Shown piece after piece: positions 15,771 through 23,670 of a stretch of 33,285 nt of DNA. Every line of letters begins with the position of its first letter. Position 1 is the first letter of the stretch. The notes beneath the pieces are model-generated. The model was not told the origin of the DNA, made no database searches, and was given only the letters and a program-made list of their open reading frames with translations. The stretch comes from Romeriopsis sp046049545 (GTDB lineage: Bacteria; Cyanobacteriota; Cyanobacteriia; Leptolyngbyales; Leptolyngbyaceae), in NCBI GenBank assembly GCA_046049545.1, contig JBJORF010000045.1, positions 1-33,285 on the forward strand. Direction: 5' to 3'. The translations under genes were made by a program, and so were the position numbers.

Positions 15771-17111
15771 TTAATTCCGCCCCGCCACCACATTCCGACT
15801 CACCGCCCCCAACAGCACCGATTCCGCCTGCATCGCCGCCTGCGGGGTCAGATCAGCCGATCGACCATTCGGTTTCCCCCAGGCTTGCTGCAACTGTCCT
15901 AATAGCACATCCTGCCGCGCCCGCAGTCCATCCAAGTTCGTCCCCCGATTGATAATCGCAAAGGACACTAACCCCCGCTCCTGAGTCGGCACCACCCCCG
16001 CCAAGGCACTCACCGCATTCAATGTCCCCGTTTTCACCACCGCACCCAACGGAATATCCCGATCGTCGATCGTCCCCTTATCCACCCCCGAAATCGGAAA
16101 CAGATCGGCCACATTTAACTGATGCAAACTCGCATAGCGCTGAATTGCGGCAAACATCATACTGGCCGCTTGGGGGGAAATTTGGTTTTCTTCGCCGAGG
16201 CCCGAACCATTGATTAATCGCAACTGTGCCGGGTCAATCCCCGAAGCCTGCGCTGCCTTCTGCATCACCGCGCTAGGGCCACCCATCAGTCGTGCTAGGG
16301 CCTCGGACATGAAGTTATTGCTGTAGATGTTGAGCCGCTTGACGATATTCCAGAGTGGGAGCGATCGGTGCTGCATCAGTTCAGTTGTGGCCGGAGCGCT
16401 CGGGCTAACGCGCACATTCCCGGTGATCGTCACCGTTGGTTTTGCAGGCAGGGGCTGCATTTTGGCGTACTGTGCTTGGACGGACTCCGACCAGGCACCG
16501 CTGTTCAGCGCTTGTTTGAGCAGATTACCGGACTTGACCGGATCCCACTCAAAATTCATGTAGAACGGCCCAGTGATGATCAAATCCCCGGTGACTTGGC
16601 GAATGCCTAACTGATTCAGCGCATTCCCGATCGCGATCGCTTCTTCCCAGACCAGCATCGGGTCGCCGCTGCCTTGAATTACCAAATCACCGGCTAATAC
16701 ACCGTTTTGGAGTTGCCCCGTCGTCCCGATCGCCGTCACAAATTGATGCTGTGGTCCCCACTGCTCCAGGGCGGCTAAACTCGTCGCAATTTTCGTCAGC
16801 GAAGCGGCGGGCAGAGGCGTTTGGCCTTGGTTTTGGGCGAGTTGAAATAGACCCGATTGCAGCCATACGCCTTGTTCATTCGGAGACAACCCCAGTTCCC
16901 CCAGTCCCTTGAGGTAACGCTGGACGATCGCTTCGGCTTCTGGGTCGCGACTGTTCTGCACCACGGCCCAAGGCTCCGCAATCCGCTGACTGAGGCCCAC
17001 GGGGTCAGCGATCGCTTGCAACTGGGTCGGCTGACTGCCGCAACTGGTGAGTAAACCCCATAGCCCCAACGCCGGGACGATCGTGAAGCGAGAACGAGGG
17101 AATAACGGCAT
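15771..17111 (-). CDS. dacB: D-alanyl-D-alanine carboxypeptidase/endopeptidase (PBP4 type, S13)
   Basis: Trims or opens D-Ala-containing peptidoglycan crosslinks. From the ATG at 17111 the 446-aa protein has a signal with an apparent lipobox (GLLTSC, Cys24), suggesting a lipoprotein. All three serine-peptidase motifs are intact: SLTK (S104, K107), SNN (264-266) in IYSNNFMSEALA, and KTG (360-362) in VVKTGTLNAVSALAG. Between the first two motifs lies the PBP4-type inserted region (VIQGSGDPMLVWEEA and following). The frame is open to 17183, but the upstream residues spoil the signal. A 74-bp spacer separates it from the divergent CCB2/4-like gene. Confidence 0.93.
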   Translation of the reverse strand: MPLFPRSRFTIVPALGLWGLLTSCGSQPTQLQAIADPVGLSQRIAEPWAVVQNSRDPEAEAIVQRYLKGLGELGLSPNEQGVWLQSGLFQLAQNQGQTPLPAASLTKIATSLAALEQWGPQHQFVTAIGTTGQLQNGVLAGDLVIQGSGDPMLVWEEAIAIGNALNQLGIRQVTGDLIITGPFYMNFEWDPVKSGNLLKQALNSGAWSESVQAQYAKMQPLPAKPTVTITGNVRVSPSAPATTELMQHRSLPLWNIVKRLNIYSNNFMSEALARLMGGPSAVMQKAAQASGIDPAQLRLINGSGLGEENQISPQAASMMFAAIQRYASLHQLNVADLFPISGVDKGTIDDRDIPLGAVVKTGTLNAVSALAGVVPTQERGLVSFAIINRGTNLDGLRARQDVLLGQLQQAWGKPNGRSADLTPQAAMQAESVLLGAVSRNVVAGRN

Positions 17112-17185
17112 GGGCTTGGGTGGAACGAGACATTTGCGCGACAATAATTTAGCTAGCGTATACCAAATTTGGCTGATTCCCACCC

Positions 17186-17854
17186 ATGTCTTCCGCGCCG
17201 CCCAAGCCCGCCAAACCGACCAACACCACCGTCCTCAAACGGATGCCGATCGTTGTGGGGATACTTGCCAGTACCTTGCTGGTGCTGAATCGGCTACTCA
17301 CCCCCAATCTGGTGCCGACCCAATCGCGATCGGATGCCCTGGGCATCATTCTCAGCGCCGTGCTTGTGCTCACCGGACTGCTGTGGCAAAACTACCAACC
17401 GAATGCGCCGGAACAGGTCGAACTCATCGGGGAATCGGGGTTTGAGCTAGTGAATGATTTGCCGGAACTGCTGCGGGCGGAGCTGGCCTGGGCTTCGCAA
17501 TTGCTGTTGAGTAATACGGCCACGCGATCGCTCGTCATCTATCACCAAGGCCGAACGATCCTGCGACGTGGCATCCTTGGCCCCAAGGCAGAATTAACCC
17601 CCGGCCCGATCGTCAAACGCGCTTTGGAAACACAGAAGCCCGTTTATTTAGTCGCGCTGAAACTCTATCCCGGTCGAATTGAATTTGATTACTTGCCTGA
17701 AAATACCCAAGGCGTGATCTGTCAGCCGATCGCTGATCAAAGCGTGATGCTCCTCGGAGCCAATGCCCCCCGCAGCTACACCCGGCAAGATGAAGCCTGG
17801 ATCGCCGCGATCGCCGAGAAGCTTAGCTACAGCTTCAGCCAAACCGATAATTAA
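17186..17854 (+). CDS. CCB2/CCB4-like cofactor assembly of complex C subunit B
   Basis: 222 aa. Two N-terminal membrane helices (about residues 20-38 and 51-67) are followed by a soluble, GAF-like domain (GFELVNDLPELLRAELAWAS, RSLVIYHQGRTILRRGIL, GVICQPIADQSVMLLGAN). This matches the CCB2/CCB4-type family (complex C subunit B). In chloroplasts the CCB factors attach haem c(i) (cn) covalently to cytochrome b6 on the stromal side. The cyanobacterial protein should act at the thylakoid b6f complex. The start at ATG 17186 fits the short soluble head before helix 1. The assignment is from remembered family pattern. Confidence 0.75.
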   Translation: MSSAPPKPAKPTNTTVLKRMPIVVGILASTLLVLNRLLTPNLVPTQSRSDALGIILSAVLVLTGLLWQNYQPNAPEQVELIGESGFELVNDLPELLRAELAWASQLLLSNTATRSLVIYHQGRTILRRGILGPKAELTPGPIVKRALETQKPVYLVALKLYPGRIEFDYLPENTQGVICQPIADQSVMLLGANAPRSYTRQDEAWIAAIAEKLSYSFSQTDN

Positions 17855-17941
17855 CCCACTGGTGTAAAATCCATAATCTGTCAATCGCGCCAATGCACGC
17901 TAGGATCGGGGCAAATCAACGTCACAAGACGGCAGGGTGAA

Positions 17942-18502
17942 ATGCAGAGTTTGGGCTGGCTAAGTTGGGACTGGCTGAGTTGGGATTGGGGTAGCGTTTT
18001 ATATTGGCTGCTTTGTGCGGCGATGCTGGTGGGTGTGATCGGGGCTTTCATTCCGGGGATTCCCGGTGTGACGGTGATTCTCGCGGCGATCGTCATCTGG
18101 GGTCTGAAAATCGGTAACTTCGCTGTGGTTGCCTGGCCCTTGGGCATCGCGATCGCGGTTTTGGCCGTCGGCCTCGGGGTCGATTTACTCGCCAGTCAAT
18201 GGGGCGCAAAGCAAGCCGGAGCCAGCAATTGGGGAATTACTGGTGCGATTATCGGTATGGTTTTGGGATTCTTTGGCTTACTGCCTGCCCTGCCCTTTGG
18301 GGGGCCGATTTTGGGGTTGTTATTCGGGCCCTTGGTCGGCGCGATCGGCGGGGAATTTCTGTACAGTCGCGATCTGAATAAGTCGATCAAAGCGGGGGTA
18401 GGTATTGTGGTCGGGTCGGTGGTGGGGAACGTGGTTCAAGGGCTGTTGGCGATCGCGCCTGTGATCGTCTTTCTGGCCAGAACCTTCCCGCCCTACAGCT
18501 AG
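17942..18502 (+). CDS. DUF456 family membrane protein
   Basis: 186-aa, very hydrophobic, Gly-rich protein with about five membrane helices and the DUF456 pattern: IGAFIPGIPGVTVILAAIVI, LLASQWGAKQAGASNWG, GFFGLLPALPFGGPILGLL and FGPLVGAIGGEFLYSR. The family's function is not established. The N-terminus contains a pentapeptide duplication WLSWD-WLSWD encoded by a 15-bp tandem repeat. AGGG in GGCAGGGTGAA just before the ATG at 17942 is a plausible ribosome-binding site. It lies 87 bp after the CCB2/4-like gene on the same strand and could be read from the same transcript. Confidence 0.85.
   Translation: MQSLGWLSWDWLSWDWGSVLYWLLCAAMLVGVIGAFIPGIPGVTVILAAIVIWGLKIGNFAVVAWPLGIAIAVLAVGLGVDLLASQWGAKQAGASNWGITGAIIGMVLGFFGLLPALPFGGPILGLLFGPLVGAIGGEFLYSRDLNKSIKAGVGIVVGSVVGNVVQGLLAIAPVIVFLARTFPPYS
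17956..17985 (+). repeat. 15-bp tandem repeat in the DUF456 gene
   Basis: CTGGCTAAGTTGGGA (17956-17970) is followed directly by CTGGCTGAGTTGGGA (17971-17985), with one mismatch and the frame kept. It encodes the WLSWD duplication at the N-terminus. Confidence 0.9.
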
Positions 18503-18695
18503 CCCGCCGCCGCAATATTACGGAGTTGCAGCGCCCCGATCGCGGGCAAGCTAAGCGTAACCATTGAGGATTTTCCTTGATGTTGGCCAAATAATAGGAG
18601 CGAGTGAATGCGCCCTGTTTAAATATCAATCCCGTCTAGTCCGTCCATACCAAAGCGTCGCCGCATTTTACCGAGTTCAGCGTGGGAGCAAAGCT

Positions 18696-19730
18696 GTGCA
18701 GACAACGAAACAGCAGCAAATTTTAGGATATTTCATTGAAGAAGCGAAAGAGCATCTGGACTCGATCGAGAATGGTCTGCTGAATTTGAGCCAGACGATG
18801 TCCGAGACCGAGGAGATGAACGAAGTCTTTCGGGCGGCGCACTCGATTAAGGGCGGCGCAGCGATGTTGGGCTTTAATAGCATTCAGCGCGTGGCGCACC
18901 ACTTTGAGGACTACTTCAAGATTCTGAAGGAAAATCCCCAGATTGCGATCGATCGACGCTTGGAAGATTTGTTCCTCAAGGGGTTTGATGGCCTGAAAGC
19001 GTTGATCGAACAACTGCAAAGCACCTTCGGCCTGCGCGAAGAAGATGCTGACCAAATCGTGCAAAGCACCGAACCCACTTTCGCTGAACTCGGTCAATAC
19101 CTGAGTCAGCTCATTCAAGCTGGAAATACTGCCCCGGCGGCGGCCCCCGCTCCGGCGGTGCTGCCCAATGCCAACATCCAGGTGAGCAAGATCCTTAAGG
19201 TGATGCTGCAACTGTTCAAGCAGGGCGACAATGCCAAGAGCCGTCAGCAGTTGATTGCGCTTTGCACCCGACTGATGCAGATTGCGCCGAAAAATCCCTC
19301 TTGGATTCAACTGGGCCAGACCACCCAGCGCGCGATCGCCAACCAAGGCAATTCCTACGGGCAATTGGCACCGGTGATCATCAAGGAGCTAAAGCAGTCC
19401 AGCGATCTCCTATTAGCGGGTCGCAGCAGCGAAATCATCCCCAGTACGACCCTCCAGCGCTTGACGCAGAAGCAACCCGTCGCGCCCGGTTTGGGCAGTG
19501 GTGGGCTGCCGACCGCCGCCTTCGTCACCGAGGTCTTACCCAGTGCCGCGAGCAGCATACCCGTCTTGGAAGCCGTCAACAGTGTCGCTACCGCGACTCC
19601 GGCAGTCCGCGCCCGTACTATTAGCATCCCGAATGAACCCAAAGCTGCTGCCCGCGCCTTGCTCGATGCCTTCAACAAGGACGAACTGATTCAATTGGCC
19701 GAATTCTTGATGAAATCGATTCAGTCCTAA
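18696..19730 (+). CDS. Hpt-domain phosphotransfer protein
   Basis: 344 aa from the GTG at 18696, preceded at good spacing by GGGAG (18684-18688). The open frame upstream reaches only a TTG at 18564 and lacks family character. The N-terminal domain is a histidine phosphotransfer bundle (ILGYFIEEAKEHLDSIENG; phospho-acceptor H49 in FRAAHSIKGGAAMLGF), similar to the CheA/PilL-type P1 domain. An Ala/Pro-rich linker (TAPAAAPAPA) joins it to a second helical region (residues about 150-235) and an Ala-rich tail ending in DELIQLAEFLMKSIQS. No kinase core or receiver is present, so it must take phosphate from a separate kinase. The partner is not in the window. A hairpin follows the stop. Confidence 0.85.
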   Translation: MQTTKQQQILGYFIEEAKEHLDSIENGLLNLSQTMSETEEMNEVFRAAHSIKGGAAMLGFNSIQRVAHHFEDYFKILKENPQIAIDRRLEDLFLKGFDGLKALIEQLQSTFGLREEDADQIVQSTEPTFAELGQYLSQLIQAGNTAPAAAPAPAVLPNANIQVSKILKVMLQLFKQGDNAKSRQQLIALCTRLMQIAPKNPSWIQLGQTTQRAIANQGNSYGQLAPVIIKELKQSSDLLLAGRSSEIIPSTTLQRLTQKQPVAPGLGSGGLPTAAFVTEVLPSAASSIPVLEAVNSVATATPAVRARTISIPNEPKAAARALLDAFNKDELIQLAEFLMKSIQS

Positions 19731-19753
19731 TTGCGGCTAATTCACGTTCCTGT

Positions 19754-19783
19754 TCGCCCGATGGCTTGAATACCATCGGGCGA
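19754..19783 (+). terminator. Hairpin after the Hpt gene, terminator-like
   Basis: TCGCCCGATGG (19754-19764) and CCATCGGGCGA (19773-19783) form a perfect 11-bp stem with an 8-base loop, 23 bases after the stop. The following CTTGATTT is only mildly T-rich, so termination may be imperfect. Confidence 0.7.
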
Positions 19784-19788
19784 CTTGA

Positions 19789-19816
19789 TTTGGGCGATTT
19801 GGTTTGGGCGGTTTGG
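19789..19816. repeat. 14-bp tandem repeat
   Basis: TTTGGGCGATTTGG (19789-19802) is followed by TTTGGGCGGTTTGG (19803-19816) with one mismatch, between the hairpin and the oxidoreductase start. Confidence 0.85.
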
Positions 19817-19868
19817 TTTGATGCCACGGGCGCGGTAGGCTGGAGAAGTTCGATCGCGGCAGGCAAGC

Positions 19869-20732
19869 ATGACTCGCATTGGTGTATTGGGTACAGGATT
19901 GATGGGCGCACCGATCGCGGGGCGGTTACTCAGCGCGGGGAGTCCTGTCACTGTCTACAATCGGACAATCAGCAAGACCACCAACCTCGCCGCTCAAGGC
20001 GCAACCGTCGCTACTGATGTGGCAGCGTTATTCACGGCGACGGAAGTGGTGGTGCTCATGCTCACCGATGCCGAGGCGATCGCCGCCCTCCTCTTCGCAA
20101 ACGACGTTCCCCTCGTGGGTAAAACGATCATTCAAATGGGCACGATCGCGCCTCAGGAAAGTCAAGCATTACACGATCAAGTCGCGCAACGGGGCGGTGA
20201 ATACCTCGAAGCCCCCGTTCTTGGCAGTATTCCCGAAGCGCAATCCGGCAACTTAATTATCATGGTCGGAGCCAGTGAACCTCAATTTCAGCGCTGGCGG
20301 CCACTCCTCCAGACCCTCGGCCCCGCCCCCTGCTACATTGGCCCCGTCGGCCAAGCCGCAGCGGTCAAACTGGCACTAAATCAGTTAATTGCTAGCCTAA
20401 CCACGGCTTTCGGCCTCAGTTTGGCATTGATCCAGCAAGCAGGCGTGGATTCCGCCGCCTTCATGGAAATTTTGCGATCGAGTGCTCTCTATGCACCGAC
20501 CTTCGACAAGAAGCTCAGCCGCATGTTGGAAGGGAATTACCGCAATCCCAACTTTCCGGTGAAACACCTGCTCAAAGACGTGAACCTCTTCGCCCAAGCC
20601 GCAGAAGCAGCACAAATCTCGGCGGGCCTGATGACCCCGATCGCGGCTCTGCTGGAACAAACCATGGCCGCCGACCTCGGTGACGCAGACTACTCCGCCC
20701 TCTTTAGCCAAATCACGCCCCAATCACCCTAA
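19869..20732 (+). CDS. NAD(P)-dependent beta-hydroxyacid dehydrogenase family protein
   Basis: 287 aa with the 3-hydroxyisobutyrate/6-phosphogluconate dehydrogenase-like pattern. The Rossmann dinucleotide loop is IGVLGTGLMGAPIA (GxGxxG at 8-13). The substrate loop is EAPVLGSIPEAQSG, the family's (D/E)APVSG variant. The catalytic lysine is K167 in GQAAAVKLALNQL, with N171 one helical turn on. VYNRT at the end of strand 2 (Arg after Asn) suggests NADPH preference, as in the GLYR/semialdehyde-reductase branch (YNRT). The C-terminal helical domain has NFPVKHLLKDVNLF. Likely substrates are glyoxylate, succinic semialdehyde or similar; the exact one cannot be told. ATG at 19869. Confidence 0.88.
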   Translation: MTRIGVLGTGLMGAPIAGRLLSAGSPVTVYNRTISKTTNLAAQGATVATDVAALFTATEVVVLMLTDAEAIAALLFANDVPLVGKTIIQMGTIAPQESQALHDQVAQRGGEYLEAPVLGSIPEAQSGNLIIMVGASEPQFQRWRPLLQTLGPAPCYIGPVGQAAAVKLALNQLIASLTTAFGLSLALIQQAGVDSAAFMEILRSSALYAPTFDKKLSRMLEGNYRNPNFPVKHLLKDVNLFAQAAEAAQISAGLMTPIAALLEQTMAADLGDADYSALFSQITPQSP

Positions 20733-21209
20733 TCAAACGGCGCTGCGCCAAGCCACACCGAAACTTCAAACTCAAAATCGCCGATCGCAACTCAAACTCT
20801 ACTTTCCGGCAGAGGTCAGTCCCAGTATTTTCTATTACGTTGGAGATACGCTACTTCTCCGTGGACTCCCCCGAAAATCCCCCTGGTCAACGCCACGGTA
20901 TTTTTATTTTTCAATAGTTTAAAAAATTTGTGTAAATCCACGAACCCTCGCGGGACAGGGATTTGCGTGGATTTCATGGCAGCGCCGCCATCGGCCCAGG
21001 GCATTCTGATCAAAGAGGGCACAAGGTTAGCTTGAAGCAACCTGTGCGTCAGACTGCCTCGCATCTACGCCTTCGGTCACTACCAGTTTCTAAAATTTAT
21101 TCCGACCCGCCGCAATCGGCTTGGCAAATGTCTCATTGATAGGCGTTGGCTGAGTTTGCAGCGATTGCATTGGAACCCCCCTGTTAATGATCGTCTCACG
21201 CCAGAAGCT
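20733..21209. other. Structured 477-bp spacer ahead of the polysaccharide genes
   Basis: No gene is supported here. It contains a hairpin GGAGA (20842-20846)/TCTCC (20856-20860), an AT-rich run around 20900-20930 and a strong inverted repeat at 20934-20974 (listed separately). It probably holds the promoter and leader for the glycosyltransferase set, but no clear -35/-10 pair could be fixed. Confidence 0.5.
20934..20974 (+). promoter_or_regulatory. Strong inverted repeat in the polysaccharide-gene leader
   Basis: AAATCCACG (20934-20942) pairs perfectly with CGTGGATTT (20966-20974). An inner CCCT (20945-20948)/AGGG (20957-20960) stem sits inside, giving a two-tier 41-base hairpin. No T run follows, so it is either a leader structure or a weak terminator of the upstream gene. 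Confidence 0.5.
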
Positions 21210-22502
21210 ATGCGAGTTCTAATTTACGCTTACAACTATCACCCAGAACCGATCGGCATTGCGCCGTTGATGACGGAACTGGCTGAGGGGTTGGTGAAAC
21301 GCGGCCATGAAGTGCGTGTTGTCACGGCCATGCCCAACTACCCCCAGCGCCAAATCTACGATGGCTACGAAAACAAAGCCTTCATGACCGAGGAGCGCAA
21401 TGGCGTGATCATTCAGCGCAGCTTTGTCTGGGTGAAGCCGAAACCGAATTTATTCGATCGGGTCTTGCTCGATGGCAGTTTTGCGATCAGCAGCATGGGC
21501 CAAGCCCTGCGGGGCTGGCGACCGGATGTGATTTTGCTGACGGTGCCGCCGCTCCCGGTTGCTGTGCCAGCGAACTTGCTCGGTTGGATTTATAAGTGCC
21601 CCGTGGTGCTGAACGTCCAGGATATTTTGCCAGAAGCCGCCGTACATGTGGGCTTGCTGACCAATCCCATTTTGATCAAGGCGATGGAAAAGCTGGAACA
21701 GTTCGCCTACAAGACCGCCCACACGATCAGCGTGATCGCCGACGGCTTCATTGATAACCTCGCCGCAAAGGGCGTACCCCCGAACAAAATCACCTGCATT
21801 CCCAACTGGGTTGACACCAACTTCATTCAGCCAATGGATAAGCTGGATAACGCGTTTCGGCGCGACTATGACCTGGGCGACAAGTTTGTGGTGCTGTATT
21901 CCGGCAATATCGCCCTGACCCAAGGGCTGGAAACGGTGATCGAAACCGCTCAGCAAATGCGGGACATTCCCGAAATCCTGTTCGTGATCGTCGGGGAAGC
22001 CCGTGCCTTGGAAAAGCTCCAGGCCTATTGCGACGAGAAAGGCGTGACGAACAACGTCAAACTGCTGCCATTCCAGCCCCGCGCTCGCCTGCCGGAAATG
22101 CTCGCTGCCGCCGATGTCAGTCTGATCGTTCAGCGTAAGCATGTCGTGTCGTTCAATATGCCATCGAAGACACAGGTGATTCTCGCCAGTGGTCGTCCGG
22201 TGATTGCTTCTGTCCCCAGCACAGGCAGCGCCGCCAAGGCCGTTGAACGCAGTCATGGCGGCCTGGTGGTCGAACCGGAAAGTCCCATGGCATTGGCTGA
22301 GGCGATTCTCCAGTTGCAGACTCAGCCGGAATTAGCCGCCGCCTATGGCAAGCAGGGTCGTCAGCATGCCCTCGATCGGTACACCTTCGAGCAAGCGCTG
22401 AACCAATATGAGTCGCTGTTTGAACAAGTTGTCACCAGCACCCAAACCAGTCGGTTGTTCAACTGGCGCGGCAAAAAATCCAGCGCCAATCTGTCGTCAT
22501 AG
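21210..22502 (+). CDS. GT4 glycosyltransferase, WcaI-like
   Basis: 430 aa from the ATG at 21210 (MRVLIYAYNYHPEP); the frame extends to 21156 without family character. A GT-B fold glycosyltransferase of family 4, closest in pattern to the WcaI group of colanic acid synthesis. It shows IGIAPLMTELAEGL, VRVVTAMPNYPQ, VVLNVQDILPEAAVHVG, a central Rossmann strand KFVVLYSGNIALTQGLET, and the donor-binding loop MPSKTQVILASGRPVIASV. It should add a sugar from a nucleotide donor to a lipid-linked acceptor at the cytoplasmic membrane. It is first of a three-gene set with a GT2 enzyme and a WcaF-like acetyltransferase. Its stop codon lies inside an 18-bp tandem duplication. Confidence 0.9.
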   Translation: MRVLIYAYNYHPEPIGIAPLMTELAEGLVKRGHEVRVVTAMPNYPQRQIYDGYENKAFMTEERNGVIIQRSFVWVKPKPNLFDRVLLDGSFAISSMGQALRGWRPDVILLTVPPLPVAVPANLLGWIYKCPVVLNVQDILPEAAVHVGLLTNPILIKAMEKLEQFAYKTAHTISVIADGFIDNLAAKGVPPNKITCIPNWVDTNFIQPMDKLDNAFRRDYDLGDKFVVLYSGNIALTQGLETVIETAQQMRDIPEILFVIVGEARALEKLQAYCDEKGVTNNVKLLPFQPRARLPEMLAAADVSLIVQRKHVVSFNMPSKTQVILASGRPVIASVPSTGSAAKAVERSHGGLVVEPESPMALAEAILQLQTQPELAAAYGKQGRQHALDRYTFEQALNQYESLFEQVVTSTQTSRLFNWRGKKSSANLSS

Positions 22503-22525
22503 TCTGCTCTGTCGTCATAGTCTGC
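22490..22525 (+). repeat. 18-bp perfect tandem duplication spanning the stop codon
   Basis: TCTGTCGTCATAGTCTGC occurs at 22490-22507 and 22508-22525. The period is a multiple of three, so the in-frame TAG at 22500-22502 is repeated in frame at 22518-22520. Confidence 0.95.
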
Positions 22526-22579
22526 CCGATCGTTCTTCCCCTGGGACGGGCAATCTAGACCTATCGCCACTCCACATTG

Positions 22580-22623
22580 CCCCAATACTGGGGCAATCGG
22601 AATCTAAGCCCCCAGTATTGGGG
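22580..22623. terminator. Inverted repeat between two glycosyltransferase genes
   Basis: CCCCAATACTGGGG (22580-22593) and CCCCAGTATTGGGG (22610-22623) are exact reverse complements, 16 bases apart. Each arm can also self-pair (CCCC/GGGG). It is followed by TTTGGGGG rather than a T run. It could be a leaky terminator or mRNA processing/stability element between the first and second genes of the set. Confidence 0.6.
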
Positions 22624-22678
22624 GTTTGGGGGCCCTAGCCACTTTCCGCATAACGCACTTTTAGCCGCTCAATCCCGC

Positions 22679-23665
22679 ATGAATACCCTGTCCAAAATCC
22701 CCGTTTCCGTCATCATCCCGGCCAAGAACGAAGAGTCGAATCTTCCGGCTTGCTTAGAGAGCGTGAGTCGTGCCGATGAAGTCTTTGTGGTCGATTCCCA
22801 GAGCACCGATCGTTCGATCGCAATCTCCGAAAGCTATGGCGCAAAGGTCGTTCAGTTTGAATTCAATGGCAGTTGGCCGAAGAAGAAAAACTGGGCCTTG
22901 GAAAATCTCCCCTGCCGCAATGAGTGGGTCTTGATCGTCGACTGCGACGAGCGGATTACACCGGAACTGTGGGACGAAATTGAACAGCGGATTCAGTCGG
23001 CGGAATTTGATGGCTATTACCTGAATCGGCGGATTTACTTCCTGGGGCAATGGTTGCGGCACGGGGGCAAGTATCCCGATTGGAACCTGCGCCTGTTCAA
23101 GCACGCCTTAGGCCGCTACGAAAATCTCAAAACCGAGAATATCCAAAACACCGGAGATAACGAAGTCCACGAGCATGTGGTGCTGGAAGGCGGCAAAGTC
23201 GGCTATCTCAAGGAAGATATGCTGCACATCGACTTCCGTGATATGTTCCAGTGGATCGCCCGCCACAACCGCTATTCCAACTGGGAAGCGCAGGTTTACC
23301 TCAATACGCTGACGGGCAAAAATGACGATGGCACGATCGGCGGCGACCTGTTTGGCAATGCCGTCCAGCGCAAGCGGTTCCTCAAAAAAATCTGGGTTCA
23401 GTTACCCTTCAAACCCCTGCTGCGGTTTGTTTTGGTCTATCTCATCCGATTCGGCTTCCTGGATGGTAAAGCGGGCTATATCTACGCGCGGTTGATCAGC
23501 CAATACGAGTACCAGATCGGCGTGAAGTTGTTTGAGCTGAAAAACTTCGGCGGCACCTTCAATAGCAGCAAAAAAGCCGCAACTCCGGCTCCAGCTGAGA
23601 AAGTCACCTCGATGACCTCCGGTCGGTCGGAGACCATCGTGCCCATGCCCCAACCGGAGGCTTAG
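22679..23665 (+). CDS. GT2 family glycosyltransferase
   Basis: 328 aa from the ATG at 22679; the frame is open to 22577, but that part reads through the inverted repeat. GT-A fold family 2: VSVIIPAKNEESNLPACLES at the nucleotide site, VVDSQSTDRS, and the metal-binding DxD in LIVDCDERITP (88-90). It is followed by the WaaE/KdtX-like segment LRHGGKYPDWNLRLFK and a His-containing HEHVVLEGG. A C-terminal amphipathic or membrane-associated stretch (KPLLRFVLVYLIRFGFLDG) and an Ala/Pro-rich tail follow. Likely adds a sugar during exopolysaccharide or LPS-type glycan synthesis at the inner face of the membrane. The next gene begins 5 bases after its stop. Confidence 0.9.
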   Translation: MNTLSKIPVSVIIPAKNEESNLPACLESVSRADEVFVVDSQSTDRSIAISESYGAKVVQFEFNGSWPKKKNWALENLPCRNEWVLIVDCDERITPELWDEIEQRIQSAEFDGYYLNRRIYFLGQWLRHGGKYPDWNLRLFKHALGRYENLKTENIQNTGDNEVHEHVVLEGGKVGYLKEDMLHIDFRDMFQWIARHNRYSNWEAQVYLNTLTGKNDDGTIGGDLFGNAVQRKRFLKKIWVQLPFKPLLRFVLVYLIRFGFLDGKAGYIYARLISQYEYQIGVKLFELKNFGGTFNSSKKAATPAPAEKVTSMTSGRSETIVPMPQPEA

Positions 23666-23670
23666 ATCTG

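Noticed and set aside
18723..19364. 213-aa open frame antisense to the Hpt gene
   Set aside because: Mirrors the sense coding region exactly and shows no domain or start signal.
20816..21064. 82-aa minus-strand frame in the 20.7-21.2 kb spacer
   Set aside because: It runs through the inverted repeat at 20934-20974 and the GGAGA hairpin, and has no family resemblance or ribosome-binding site; better read as structured non-coding DNA.
21450..22256. 268-aa open frame antisense to the WcaI-like gene
   Set aside because: Shadow of the strong sense gene; the His/Gln/Gly-rich composition is typical of reverse-frame artefacts in GC-rich DNA.
22577..22678. N-terminal extension of the GT2 gene
   Set aside because: It would encode PQYWG-containing repeats that simply translate the inverted repeat; the GT2 domain starts normally at the ATG at 22679.
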